A DNA stretch of 64,000 bases, from assembly GCF_000003815.2 (NCBI RefSeq), contig NC_049991.1, positions 16,060,971 through 16,124,970 on the forward strand, written 5' to 3'. Source of the DNA: Branchiostoma floridae (taxonomy: Eukaryota; Chordata; Leptocardii; Amphioxiformes; Branchiostomatidae). Shown piece after piece: positions 45,797 through 59,000 of the stretch; position 1 is the first letter of the stretch, and each line of letters begins with the position of its first letter. The position numbers were made by a program, and so were the translations under genes. A model generated the notes under the pieces. It did not search any database and was not told the origin of the DNA. It saw only the letters and a list, made by a program, of their open reading frames with translations.

Positions 45797-47011
45797 TGTC
45801 CACAAAGGTCGCACACCGGAGAGGTCCCCTGTAAGGCTTAGGTCCCATTTCCTGAAACGGGGCCCGGTCGGGATGTTTGCGGAAACGAAAAATGAAACTG
45901 TTTACCAAGGAATATACAAAAATTATGCACCTTTTTTAAAGGTTCTGTGTGTTTTGTTGCCTTCCTCATCATATTTTTCGTTTCCGAAAGCTACCCGGTC
46001 GGGTCTTAGCCTGGCGGTACCATCAGGAAAGTAGTGCTCCGGCGTTCATTATATACTACATAGATCTATTATTCTATATGCAGTCGCTTCTAGCTCTGAC
46101 ATTCATTATACACTATACTGTATACACTGTCGCTTCTCTGCTGATCCAACAGATAGCAGAAGCGAACATTGGAGCGGACTACTGTGATGGTTCCCAGGGC
46201 CGAGGCTAGTCGGGTCCCGGGTTGGAAACTGGGACCTAGGCCTGAGTGTAAGCGCATACACTGCCCCACGGTGTAGACTTTACAGTGTTTGTTTGCAATG
46301 TACTTTATGTAGGGCTTCTCTGTGATCACCATTACCTAATCACCACCACACACAGTTATAATAATTACAAGTAGACCTAATTTCAGCAGATGTGAATTGT
46401 ACCGGGTTTACTGGCGGGCCGAGGGATCAGAGTAATGGCTTTACAAGCCCTGGTGGGAATTTCAATTATTGCAATTATTCGCTAGTTTCTGCTCTCCAAT
46501 CCCCTATGGACTTTTCTGGAAGTATATATTTCGGAACACGAGTTGGGGATGGGAGATCACCTGGCTGTCACTGCGTGAGCGGGTGTCTGGCTACAGTGCT
46601 GTTGAAAACATTTGAGTGGTTTCTTCTTTTAGCACCTTGTTTCAACGCTAGGTTTTTCTATGGATAAAGATTGGGTAGCGGAAATAGGCTGCCTGGTTCA
46701 ATAATTGAAAAGTGCGGGTCACTTTCTTTTGATCCACCTGTAACTTTGATCACCGGGTGCAGTGTTTTCAGAAATTTGCTGAATATTTCGAAAGAAAGCG
46801 GGCCAATTTCTTGAACTTCCTCTTCAAACTGTTTTCCCAAAAGAACATATCTTACTGGTGACGTTGAAAGTAGGTGTGTCGAGCATGGAGTTTCAAGAAA
46901 TTTCCTTGCGCTTTGGTCAAACCGCGAGAACTACTTTGGGGCATCCTCCTCCGCGCGGATGGATCTCCATGCGCCCACGGCGTCCTGAGTCACATCCGGG
47001 CACTGCGCCCA

Positions 47012-47019
47012 TGACGTCA
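47012..47019. promoter_or_regulatory. CRE palindrome TGACGTCA upstream of SMURF start
   Basis: A perfect cAMP-response-element consensus, 73 bp upstream of the conserved SMURF ATG in a GC-rich segment. Such sites near transcription starts often bind CREB/ATF. Its position relative to the start of transcription is unknown. Confidence 0.4.
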
Positions 47020-47091
47020 GGCTGCCAGATCCGCCATTGTGTCGGTGGTGGGTCCGAAGCTCGGAGAATGAACGGCGGTTCACATTTGGCC

Positions 47092-50000
47092 ATGTCTCGG
47101 CCAGGAGGACCGCGGAACGGGGCGATGAAAATACGTCTGACAGGTAGTGTGGTTTCTTTGCTACTAGTATACCGAAAATGGCGGTCGTACGCGGTGTTTC
47201 TGGCGAGATACGGACAGTTTTCTGTGGGTGGCCTCGTTGGAAATATAATATTGACTCGACCGCCGAGCAATCTGTTGTGCATATTTATGTGGTGTGTAGG
47301 CCAGGACTTGAGGGGCTAAGGATCCTGCATTTCTGTGGTCGTTTCGTCATGACTCCTCTCTGTGTTCTGAAGACGATAAAGGGAGTGTCCACCGTTGACT
47401 GTACCCTGTCTGCCTTCGACTGGAATGTGTTGGAAAAATGAAATTCCTCAGTTTTGGGGTCAAAGGTTTTCAGTATTTTAACCTGCAAACTAGAAAGGCC
47501 GACATTTGCTTGAGAGCAAATACAGCATATTTCAGCCATCATGCAACAATAGGCTATTTCAAAATCACCCATTTGAAAAATCACTTTTACTAATGACGGT
47601 TTAACCCAAAAATGAGTCTTACAAAATTCCCCCGTTCAAGAATGGACTCCAGTGCACCCTATGTGAATTTGCACAATAGACCAGTCCAGAAATACTCCCA
47701 CTGAAACCTTGGCCTTTTGAATAAGAAACCAAATCCAAAATTGAATTTAGCAAAAAAGGTCCCAGTGCATAAAAAGGTATGATAGACCAGTCTAAAAACA
47801 CTTCACTAAAATTGAATTTTGAATCATCACCCGTTCAAAACTGAATTTGAAAAAATCCCCCTTCCGTGTGCAAAAAATGGACTCTTCCATGTAAAGTAGA
47901 GCAGTCCAAAAATACATCCGCTAAAATAGGACTTTGACATAATCACTGAAGTCCAAAAAATGGATTTTAAAGAAAGCCCCCTCTATGCAAGAATGGACTC
48001 TTCCAGAACACCCATGTAAAATTGCAAATTAGACCAGTCCAAAAATAACCCTACTGAAAGACTTTGACAAACTAGAGGTCACCAAAGTCCAAAATATGAA
48101 TTTTGAAAAATCCCCCCTCCGTGCGAGAATAGACTCTTCCAGCACACATTCTGTAAAATTTCCAATTAGACCTGTCCAAAAATGCATCCACTGAAAGACT
48201 TCACCAGTCCAATGATGAATTTAAAAAAAAAAATTAACCCCTCAGTGTAAGAATGGACTCTTCCAGATAACACCGGGCTCGCTGATTGGCTGCCACCCCC
48301 CCCTCTTTAGGATATAGATTCAGGCTAAGTGATTGGTTACCTATCTAATTAGATTAAATAGACATATATGCCAGTAGGTGCAATCTGCAGCTGGGGGTCA
48401 ACGACCTTAAGGTCATTGACCCCTCTGGCTATTGGAAAATGACAAAAAAATCCCCAAATATATCATTTTGACGTAGTCTATGACAAAAATTATACATGTG
48501 TCATTTGAATAAATATCTAGTGCACCCTTTTACCAAAATTTAGGTCATTTGGTTTTAAAACCAGAGCACAAGAGCCAAAAGTGTAATTTTTGGTCATAAA
48601 ATGGCCAAATAATCGCAAAATTGAGCATTTTATTGTACCGTATGCCTCAAGTGTTATTGAATCCATGTGCGCATATATCTAGGGCACTCCTATACCAAAT
48701 TTCAGGTCATCCGGTTCTAAAACCAAGGTACATGAGCCAAAAGTGTCCTTTTTTGGTAAAAAAAATGACCAAAAAATCGCAAAAATAAGTATTTCGTTAT
48801 ACTGTACACCAAAACTGATATTGAATATATATGGGGGACTTATCAAGGCACATCTGTACCAAATTTCAGCTCATTCGGTTATAATACCAGGGTACAGGGG
48901 GCCCAAATATACAGTTTTGGTCTTAAGATGACCAAAAAACCTTAATAAAATCATTTAAGAGACAGATATCGAAAAAATGAAAAAAACGTCCGAGGGTATT
49001 GGCCCACTCTACCCTTGTGCCAAATTTCAAGTCATTCGGTTGAGGAACAAGGGAGATACCGTGTTCTGAAGATTTGACAGGAGAAAGAAAGAAAGAAAGA
49101 AAGAAAGAAACATTACGAATACAATATATTTCACCATACCTATGGTATGGCTGAAATATAATGAAAACAAAGCAGCTGTGGATTGGGGGGGGGGGGTATC
49201 TTGGAAGAAGCAGAATTATTATAGTGTTTCCATATTTTGCTGGTATCTTAGCATATTACATACTTTGATCCATATAATGACGTTACATTGTGGCATGATC
49301 AAAACTCAATTAGAAACTCGTTAACGTCGTAAATCTAAGTCGTCAGTGTTAGCCATCATGACACCCAGGTATGCAGGCCTGACATACCTGTAACCGAAAC
49401 AATACACAACCTGACCGTACATACATAGACTTGACTTTGATGCCAGAATGAAGATCTCTGACCCCGAACTTGACAGCAAGTCTAGATGATCGGAAGTGAG
49501 AGCGAACCATGTGTCAGATGTGTCTGTCATACCGACTCAACATCAGAATACAGGAGGCCCAACTTGGTAGCATAGTGAGAAGGCCTGGGTCAAGTGTGAC
49601 AGGGACAAATATACCTGTACTACTGTAGTCAAGTGCTCAGGAACAATTTTAATTCCATGATGACAGATCTGTAAGAAGGTCAACAACGTACATCAAAGTG
49701 AAGATATAATATATGTGAAGATTATGTGTATTATCTTTTTGATATACCAAATGAAATTGCTTATTACACTTCAAATAATCATAAAAGCTCAAGGAAAGTT
49801 TTTTTCCACCCTTCCAGGGTGGAATGAAAACAAACTGCTAATGCTGACTGGGACACGAGCCATGTTTACTGACAAGATTCCTTGCTCTTTTTACACGGAT
49901 GTTGCCAATAGGACCTTTGCAGGGGCCAATGTGTGTGTTGTTTCTTTTTCTTTGTTTTGTGTCTGCTGCGAGTACGGTCCCTCTCATCTTGTCTGGCCAT

Positions 50001-53000
50001 TTTTACTAGCCTCCACCAGGCCTTGCTACGGGGGTACAGGGGTCGTAGAATTTGGCAAGAAAGAACAACTTAGGTTAAAGCATGTGCGACTAGTCTATGG
50101 TAGCAAAACTCCACTGGCAAATTATTCTCACTATTTATATATATTTATTATAGCCAGTGTAGCCAGTCTGGTAGAGACTACCATTTTACAATCTCTCTTC
50201 AGACCAGCTTGACTCACCAGTCACCACATGTTTCATCCACAGATGTAATTACAACTAAAGCCACCCCTACTGGGTGATAAGAGGTAGGGGACCAACATAA
50301 TTGGTGTAATTGCGAGAAGGAGTAACTAGAAATTGTCCTGGCAAATGTAGGTTTCTAGTAGAAGTGTATTGACTGACTTCTAGTGGTTGGAAAGTGTATT
50401 CAAAAGCAATAGATTGTGATGGTGTTGACAAATGATGTCTCACTTCAAAAAAGGTGATATCTCAAAAGTTAAATCCAACAGCAAGGACACGCGTAGATAG
50501 TTTCGGCTGCTCATGCATAGGCTGAAAGAGTTGTGTATCCTGCCTTTTCAGTGTATAACATACGACCCATTTTCACTTGGTAATATCACAAATGTCTGGT
50601 AGTTGTAGTACCAGTCCACGTTTTGTGATGTAAGTGAAGTAATGGTGTCTGTTAAGACAGATGATCCCTGTAATCCATTCTAGGCCAGCCTGAGATTAGG
50701 GACAGTAAGTCAGCATGCTTAAACATAGTAGTTCAACAATGCGCATTGTACACACAGGTCATGAGGTTGGATCTGCGGTAAGTTTGAAGACATCTGAATC
50801 TGCGTGGCATTTAGGGTATGTACACGTATGATAAGGACTGCACTTGGGAAGTTGCTTTTGACTATGTTTCGTTTATACGTTCACAGTTGTCTTACATAAG
50901 ACGCATAAAGTCAGAGGACTTATACAACAGAAAATTATAACATCCTGTGAGTAGTTTTGATAGAATAATATTAGTGTAAAAAAACAAGTAAAGTTAGGTT
51001 AGGGAAATTATTGGCATTTCAGATTATTGAAAAAAGATGTTTTTACTTGTTCTATACATGTAAGGAGACCTTGGTCATTCATATTTTCTCCTCAGTCATT
51101 GTTCAGTGACATGAAATAATTGCTGTTTAAAAAGGTTGGGGTCATTAAGGTTAAACAATGTCATGAAAGATTGATGTCGGTGTGTGCATTGTTGATCAAA
51201 ACAATGATTAACTAACAATTATAAAGTACTGGTATAATGTATACCAGGATATTTTAACAGAAAAACAATTTGATATAAACTTTGTAAACCTCAATCATTG
51301 TGGTTTGGCAGTTTGAAAGGTGTCCCAAAACCACAGGAACTCGTGTATTTAGGGTTATATTATTTTTTTAAAATCACAATATCACTGTCAATGACACTGT
51401 GAAAGTTTATTAGGCCTGCTCCCCACACCTTTTTTGGTTTAGCCGTGAAACTACGTACAGAAATAATCTCTGATTGGTGACAACATCCGGTATGTGGGTG
51501 TCATAATGTTCTTGTACCATTTTCTCAGACAGGGAGAGGCCACCTCAAGTGGTCGTCAAACAGTTTAGCTACGGTATGGTCAAAACAAGTACTCTCAGTT
51601 TGTAGTAAACACTTAGCTGCTTCAAGTTCTTGTTGTATGAGTTGGACATATGGTGGTGGCTATGGTCAGTTTTGAAAGACTGCATAAAGCAAACAGGTGT
51701 GTGGAGAACATTAGCCTATGATTAGGCAAATTCAAACGGTGCGAATGATTTTCATGAGTTAGGGTGCCTGTGAAATTGGGGTTGCTCAGTTCAGCAATTT
51801 TGTGGTAAGTCGTCAGTGGTTACCTAGTTTTGAACCTGGATGCATTCCAGCATGACTGATCTTTGCCCTGCAGTGTCTGGCAGTTCTGTAACAATATGGC
51901 CATTATGCAGAAATGTTATCTTGTCTTTCCTTTCTTCTTATCAGTGTTTGCATCTTCTAGAATATCCTTTGATTTGGGTTCATTCCTGTGTGTAAACAAG
52001 GTATGTCTCATGGCAAGGAGGTTAGGGAATGTGGGTGCCTGCTAAGTAATGCCTTATGGAATGCCTGAGTAATTCATACAGCTCTAATAATATGAGTAAT
52101 ACTAATAGTGTTCTTCAAAGAAGGCATTTCTTCAATTTGTGATTCCCTGAAAATGTACAAGCAATAGGCCAGGCTTAAATTGTGCATGTCCAACCCTTTG
52201 GGTTGACCAATGATATCTAACCTCATGAACATTTACGATTTACACTCTCTTGGCATGAGATATTCTTCCAGAGCTGAAGCGCTAGTCCATCAGTGTCAGG
52301 CAGACTTCGGTGGTTTCGTTATCAGGTAATGGTACCCAGCAAGTCAAGTTCCCATTAGAAAGTGTGCTTAGACAGTTATCTTCCAGTGTTTGCTGGGCAT
52401 GAGCTGTGGTGTTGGGGCTCCGCAGCAAACAGGGATGCAGGGCTTGAAATTAATTTTGTGGATTAGGTGCACTGGTGCAACCAACTTTTTAAGTTGGGTG
52501 CGGCAAGAAATTTTGAGGTGCACCAGACAAGATAAAGCAGAATGTTAGAAAAACCTAATTTTGATGAACCCAAATTCCAAGTTCAAATCTTGAACAAGTA
52601 ATATGATAGACATTTTCTAACGCTGAAATGTCAAGAATATTGTGTATACTACTAGTATGCTTCGATATCTTTACATACGTAAACCTATGAAAGTATTTGT
52701 ATGCACCCACAGAAAAAATTCGGTGCACAGCTCCAATTTTGGATGCACCAAGGTGCACTGCCACATGCACCCAGTATTTGGAGCCCTGAGAGGGTTGACA
52801 GGACGACTGCTAATCTGAGAAGGAAGTTGGGCCTCTCCTGCTGGCTTGCACTGAAAGGATGAGATAGGCAGGGTATGGGAAATAGTCTGGACAAGTCTAC
52901 ATCATGATAGCTGCGGAGAAGAATTGTATGGTAGATGGTGATTGTTTCTTTGGAGCAAACCGGCCGCTAGATAAGAAAATAGTCTGGCTGTTGCCGCTTC

Positions 53001-56000
53001 CTGCTGTCGTTGATTTCAAGAGCCCTCCAAATTTTAAGATGTTGTTGTGATATAATACCAGAGGATTAACTGTTATGAGGTTAATTTATTAGCTGTCATA
53101 AGTGGTTATATGAATAGTTTTCGATAAGTTTTTCAATTTTGTTTATTACTATTCTTCACCTGTACGTTCATAAATATATAACCTTTAGAGCAAGTGACTG
53201 AGAGGTAACATGGCATGTGGAACTAACCACAGACATCTTTGCAATGCTTCCCCACTACCTGGAATTCTGTGCATGGGCGTGCAGTAGGGCCTGCAAGCCC
53301 AGATACTAGCCAGTACTAATACTAACCCAGAGCTAAGTGGGACACAGGGAGTGTAGAGAGAAAAGGTTGTATGACTGTGCAGTATGCAGAGTCATGGCAT
53401 GGGAGACTAAACCTGTGTGATGGAGAGCAGGATAAATACCTGACAGCTTCTGTATACAGTGGGGAGGAAGTCTGGGAAATCGGAGTCTGGTCATGTGCTC
53501 TTGTTAGTTTGGGTGTAGGGTGCCAAGGTTCCACTACAGAAGGGCTTTGGCAGGCCCTAACAGTTTGTACTTCTGACTTATGATTCAGTTTCTCTGAAAA
53601 AGAGAGGCAGAAGAAAGAAAGTTTTCACTGTTTATTTTCTAGTTTTTGATAAAGCTACCCGTCTGAAGGTGTTTTATAGCATACAGCACTTCTGTAATTT
53701 ACCTCTGCATGGGTTATGTCTAAAAATTATTGCACACTGTTGATTTTTATAGAAGTAGATGTAAAGTTACTGCATTCAGTTGTAGTTCAGTTGGGTTTTT
53801 ATGATGACATTTTTATATTGAAATATAAAGTGATTTTTTGTTGTATAGACCTAAAATAAGTATGTTCAGTGTCATTGTATGAATGATTTTGCGATAATTG
53901 ACTGTAAAATATGCATATGTAATATAGTGAAGAACGAGAAATGATCAGTGTGTCATTGATTAAATCTGACCTTCAATTTCCCTTTTTCTCAGTATGTAAT
54001 GTTCCTTGAAAAACTGGTTGGCAAAATGTGGTATTGGCTATCCCTTTTGGGTAGAGAAAGTATGCTAGCCTGAAGGGGGAAAGGAAAGAGAGCAGGATGC
54101 TCAGTGCTGAAGGTTTCTTCCAGAGTTGGACTGGGAAGGAAAGGCATCTGTGTGAAGTTTCCATGGAGGAAGCATTCTCCAGCCAAGTTTCTGTGAATCA
54201 CATATTTGCTGGTTACACCAACTTTGGCCATGTCTGAGACAGCTGTCTAGGCTAGGCTCAGACTGAGCAGAACTAGAGGAATGGAGAATTACTGTTTACA
54301 TCTACGGAATAAGACAGGACCTATTTCTTAGAACTGGTGCAAGGAACCAAATGTTATCCTTGGCTTAGTTATTCTTTGTTAGCTCTGCTATATTGAATTA
54401 TCAGACTACAAAAATAGCTCAATTTGATCTGTATCAATACATGAGAGACAGCAGACTTGTTTCTGGGGGATCCAATATTGCCTTGATTGATGCAGAAGGC
54501 ATTCCATGTGATTTTAGGTTTCTCTCAATTCTCTGCTTTGTATATCATAAGAAAATCAATGTAGTTTGTAGTTAAACACAGCCCTTCATTTGCGATGCAG
54601 GTGTTGTAAAAAATCTATTTCATGTTTTGTATGGGTAACTTTCAGATCTGCTTGTTCTGGCCACAGTACAGTTCTGTCTCCTTGGAACAGCTTGTCTTGT
54701 TCAAGTTTTATTTAGTTGGGTGTACTGTTTGTTGTTGCAGCTCAAAAGCAGAATGTAAAGCTGTATGTAGAGAGACAGTAAGACCGGATGAGATAGTCTA
54801 TTTATGATTATCTTGAAATTAATTGAAATTTAAAAAAATGGTTAGTGTAGCACTGTAGGTGACAAAATTATTGGACAATTGCATAATCTATTATGTTTTA
54901 CCTGAAATGTTACAACCTTTTGTCTACAAAAACTGTTCCAGTACCTTGAAGTGCATGCCAAGAATAGTGGGAGACTGTATCATTTCTCTATGGTTGTTCC
55001 AAGAATAATGTGGCACAAGTTAGTGGCACTTTGAAAATGGTGCGCCCATCCTATCGGAAGTTTTCTTTTCTAAGCATGGGTATTTGGATGGTGGAAATAC
55101 CTCAATCGAAGCCATTTATTTCTGAAAATAGTCCTTACTGTTGCTGGCTTACTCTTCATTTACATGGAGTAGCTCCCTGGCAGCATCTAGAAACAGGACT
55201 TGCCAGTAGTCTATATCAGTAGGAACATTATTTTCACAGCTTAAATGTAGCAAAATAGACCACCTAGCAATGTGTAGAGAAGCTTAGGTAATTCAAAAGG
55301 GGTAAAGTTTATTCCAGACTGTCGAATCCACTCTAGTTTGGGGCTATATGGACCTTCAAAGTTATCCCCCATGCAGACAGCGGCCCCAGTACTGGTGTGG
55401 TATACATGGGAACATTGCCAACATCCTGTCATGGTCACAGGACCAAGATCTTATCATCTTATAGATTTCCTTCTGTGCAAATTAAGCACTTTGAATTTCA
55501 AATCAGAGGTGAGCTACTGTGGTAAGGTTCGGGGCAAGTGTCATAGAAGTTCTAAACATAAATGCTTCTAGCATTCAGATAGGAAGAGATATTTTACATG
55601 ATAAGTACAGCCATTGCTCTAGTAGTTGAAAGATGAAATGTATATGTATGATGTGACTTGGCCTGGTTTGGTGTTTTGGTTGATGATGTGTGGTTCCAGG
55701 CTAAGCCTGATTGTGGTCTGTAGCAAGTGACCCGTGTCTGTGTTTTAACAGTTGGTGCCCTAAAACACATGTACATGTACATGTACAGCCTTTGTCAGCC
55801 AGGAGCCTGAACTTTCAGGGGTGTGTCTGTACCTGGATACAGCTGGGAGGGATAGGGAGTGTAACACTAACAATGTCCCATGGCTTATGGTAGAGTATAA
55901 AAGTGTCGTGAGGTGCATGTGTGCAGTACGTCGCTCGCCTGAGTGTGTGTCTTAGAGCAGACGTCAAGTGTGGCCTGGAATGTGGGAGTCAATAGGAATG

Positions 56001-59000
56001 TTTTCAGAGTGGTGCATGAATGGCAATGACTCCCACCTTCTGGAAGAAAAGGGTTGGGTTGATATTGGGACTGAAAATCCAATTCAGCATGCTCAAATTA
56101 GTTCTTTCTGGCTTTACCAATTCTAGGAAACATTTAGTCATGGGGCTAGCATGTGAGGGAGTCAAAGAGACAGAATGGTCCTTTGATTCTCTATTGTGAA
56201 GTGACTTTGACCTTAAACAAGTCTATCGTCGACTTTATACTTCTTTCTCACAGATACGTCAGGACCCTGAAGGATAGTTAGCATTGCAAAATGTATAAAC
56301 ATCCTTTTGATAGGAAATCTCCCGTTGTGGTTTTTTTATGTATACTAATCTTTTTGTAAGACCTTCTCAAGTTCTCATCTGTAAAGCCGTTACTTCTGTT
56401 TTTGATGGGAAGTCTGTCGGCTTGCTGCCGCCTTACCAAGAGTTAGATCACCATTTATGCAGCATGGCAGACAGGAAGAAACACATGGCGCACAGAAGCT
56501 GGGCAAAAATTATCCAGTAATGATCTGTTTTCTCTGTCCTCCCCCCTTCCTCTCCAAGTTCCTGCAGCCTATTGATCCAAGGTGTACCTTGACCCTGGGT
56601 TGACTTGTGTAGGCTGCAGGGTGGGGTCCTGGGAGACATGCTTGGCTGGTCCCTACATGGACATGTGAATGGTTCCTATCACAGCTGCCTATAATGCCTC
56701 ATTAGGACAAGCATCTGTGGTCTAGGAGACTGTCTCAAGGTCTCTGGTGTAGACCTTTCCCTTCTGAGGGTCACTGTGGAAGATTAAGTGTCCTATTTCT
56801 TTTGAAATTTCTTTCAGAGTTTCTTATTGAACAAAAAAAGCCTGAATTATTTTATGGACTTCATTTTACTTTTAGGAAACTTTCTAAATTGGGATTTCCC
56901 TGATAAAGCAAAAATACCAGATAAGACAATGCCCCAGGCAATAGACAGACAGGAAATGTCTACTTAGTTGAATAAAAGAAAATAACTCTTGGTCCTACAT
57001 ATTCAGGTCCTATGTCTGTTGACTATGAGATACCAAAAGGTATAATCTTAGACAGGTCCAGTAATATATGCTTAGAAATGTTTAAGTTAGTTTCAAAGCT
57101 TTTTGGTCACAACGTACATCATAAAAAAAGTGTACCTGCACAGGTGAGAGATGGGGATGTGTATTGGGAAATGCAGACTCGTCAAGTACTTCATTTGTTA
57201 TGGATATGAAAGGGCCGTCCTCTTGAAGTAGCCTGTCTGGAGTAGCCTGGATGGGTGACACTGTGTTTGTCTAGCCATTGTCTCACTTGAAAGTTCCATT
57301 ATCTCAAGCTGAGGACCTGTCTGGATTTCACCTTTATCTTGCTAATTTTCTACATGACCAGAGCAAGATGACAACACCTGTGTATACCATTGGTTTTCCT
57401 TCCACATTTTACACCTATGCATGTGCATTATTATACCAATGTGGAGGGCACAGAGAATCTATGTTTAAGTACACTGCCTTTGTCTAGTATGTTTAAGGAT
57501 GGAAAAGGTTTGGGATGTTGTTTGCTGTCGGATTTACCTGTCTGTCTGTGTGACTGCTGATCAAATTTGACGAAACAAAGGGGCTTTATCGTCTCCTCCC
57601 CCCCACCATCTACAGAGGTGTCATTCCACAATGCTTCTGGTTCTGTTTTATTTTAAATCATTGATAATCAAGCTTCTAGGATTAATGAATCTTAAGTATT
57701 TTGTGCTTGTGTCCTTTTAGCCATCAGGGACTTGAAACAGTACTACAGGCAACCAACACTTACTACAGCAGTGTGTATGTTGCTATAGAGTTGGCAGGTC
57801 TCTTGCAAACATTACAGTCACATGGTTGTCCCAAACTTGGAATTTCTAAAGAACTTGGTACAAGGCCAAAATCCATCTTCTGTCTTGACCTATTAAAGAG
57901 CCATGATGTTTTGACTTGTTACCTAACAGGAGATGTCTGTAAAAACTTGTCTCCAAAGTTAAAGATTCCATTTCCTAGCATTTCCCCTCGGACTAGACTT
58001 CTGGTCTGGCACAAGGACACATGACAAATGTGTCCTATTCTTCCCACTGGAGATAGCCCAGTGTGAGTGACTGTCTAGCTACCTGTGCTGAAACCTTTGT
58101 GCTTGCATTGTGCATTCCTGTAATGATCACTGTTTGCTAAATGTCTGACCATGATTGATGGAACATTAATTGAACGTCTCTGTCAGTGTGTCTCTCCTGT
58201 AATGTCAGCCCTCTGGAGACACACAAATCTAAACATTGAAAACATTGTGGTGGTCTCATTATTATCAAATGATACTGATAATGTTATATAACTGAACTTA
58301 TTTTTCTGTTCTCTTGCAGTGTTATGTGCCAGAAATGTGTCCAAAAAAGACTTCTTCAGTAAGTATGAACATTTGTTATATGTTCAATGCATCATCGATT
58401 TCATCTATGTGATCAAAAAGTCGTGAGGAGACAGTTGTCTGCCTGGCACAAAGCCTCTTCATTGCTCTATTACAATAACAAGTGAATAATAATGTAAAAC
58501 ATATTCTTTGCAGATTGAAAAGTGAGAGTAAAACAAACTTAACCTTACCTGTAGTCAGGAAGTACTATTATCACCTGGGCAGACAGCATTGGAAACTGTC
58601 TTCCAGGGAATGCTAGAATTTACTGTACATGTACAGTAGCAGAAAGTTGACAGTAACTCCACTGAAAAGAAGAACTATTGTGAGAAAAAAAGAAATCAAC
58701 ACTCATCATCAATGATTGATGGATCATGAGGTCACTTGTCAATAGACAAAACCTGCTGTTGTAGAGGGGTTGAATTACAGATTCAGAGAGATATTCCCAG
58801 GCATATTAAATAGCACATCTATTCTTTTCCATGCTGGGAATGTTCCGGTTATCACTTTTGAAGAGCTCTTCTTGAAATTGAATAAAAAAGTGAACAATCG
58901 CAGATTTTTGTTCTACAGGAAGATAGTGGTTGAATAGAAAAGGGGAAGAGTGAAACTGCACTGTCTTAATTTTTCAACCTTAACCCTACTTGTGTTTGTG

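Larger units (their letters stand above)
43326..47091. other. Region upstream of the phosphoesterase and SMURF genes
   Basis: The two genes point away from each other. The left part may be the 5' intron of the phosphoesterase. It contains a foldback at 45393-45493 and a GC-richer segment from about 46900 that should be the SMURF promoter and 5' UTR. Small frames on both strands look like chance. Confidence 0.45.

Noticed and set aside
50164-50180. 'AGTCTGGTAGAGACTA', identical to the MULE terminus
   Set aside because: Only 16 bp match, with no partner end or target duplication; it could be chance or a solo remnant.
49715-50212. 165-residue open frame in SMURF intron 1
   Set aside because: No recognised domain, poor codon bias, no splice or promoter context; it lies inside an intron on the same strand as SMURF.
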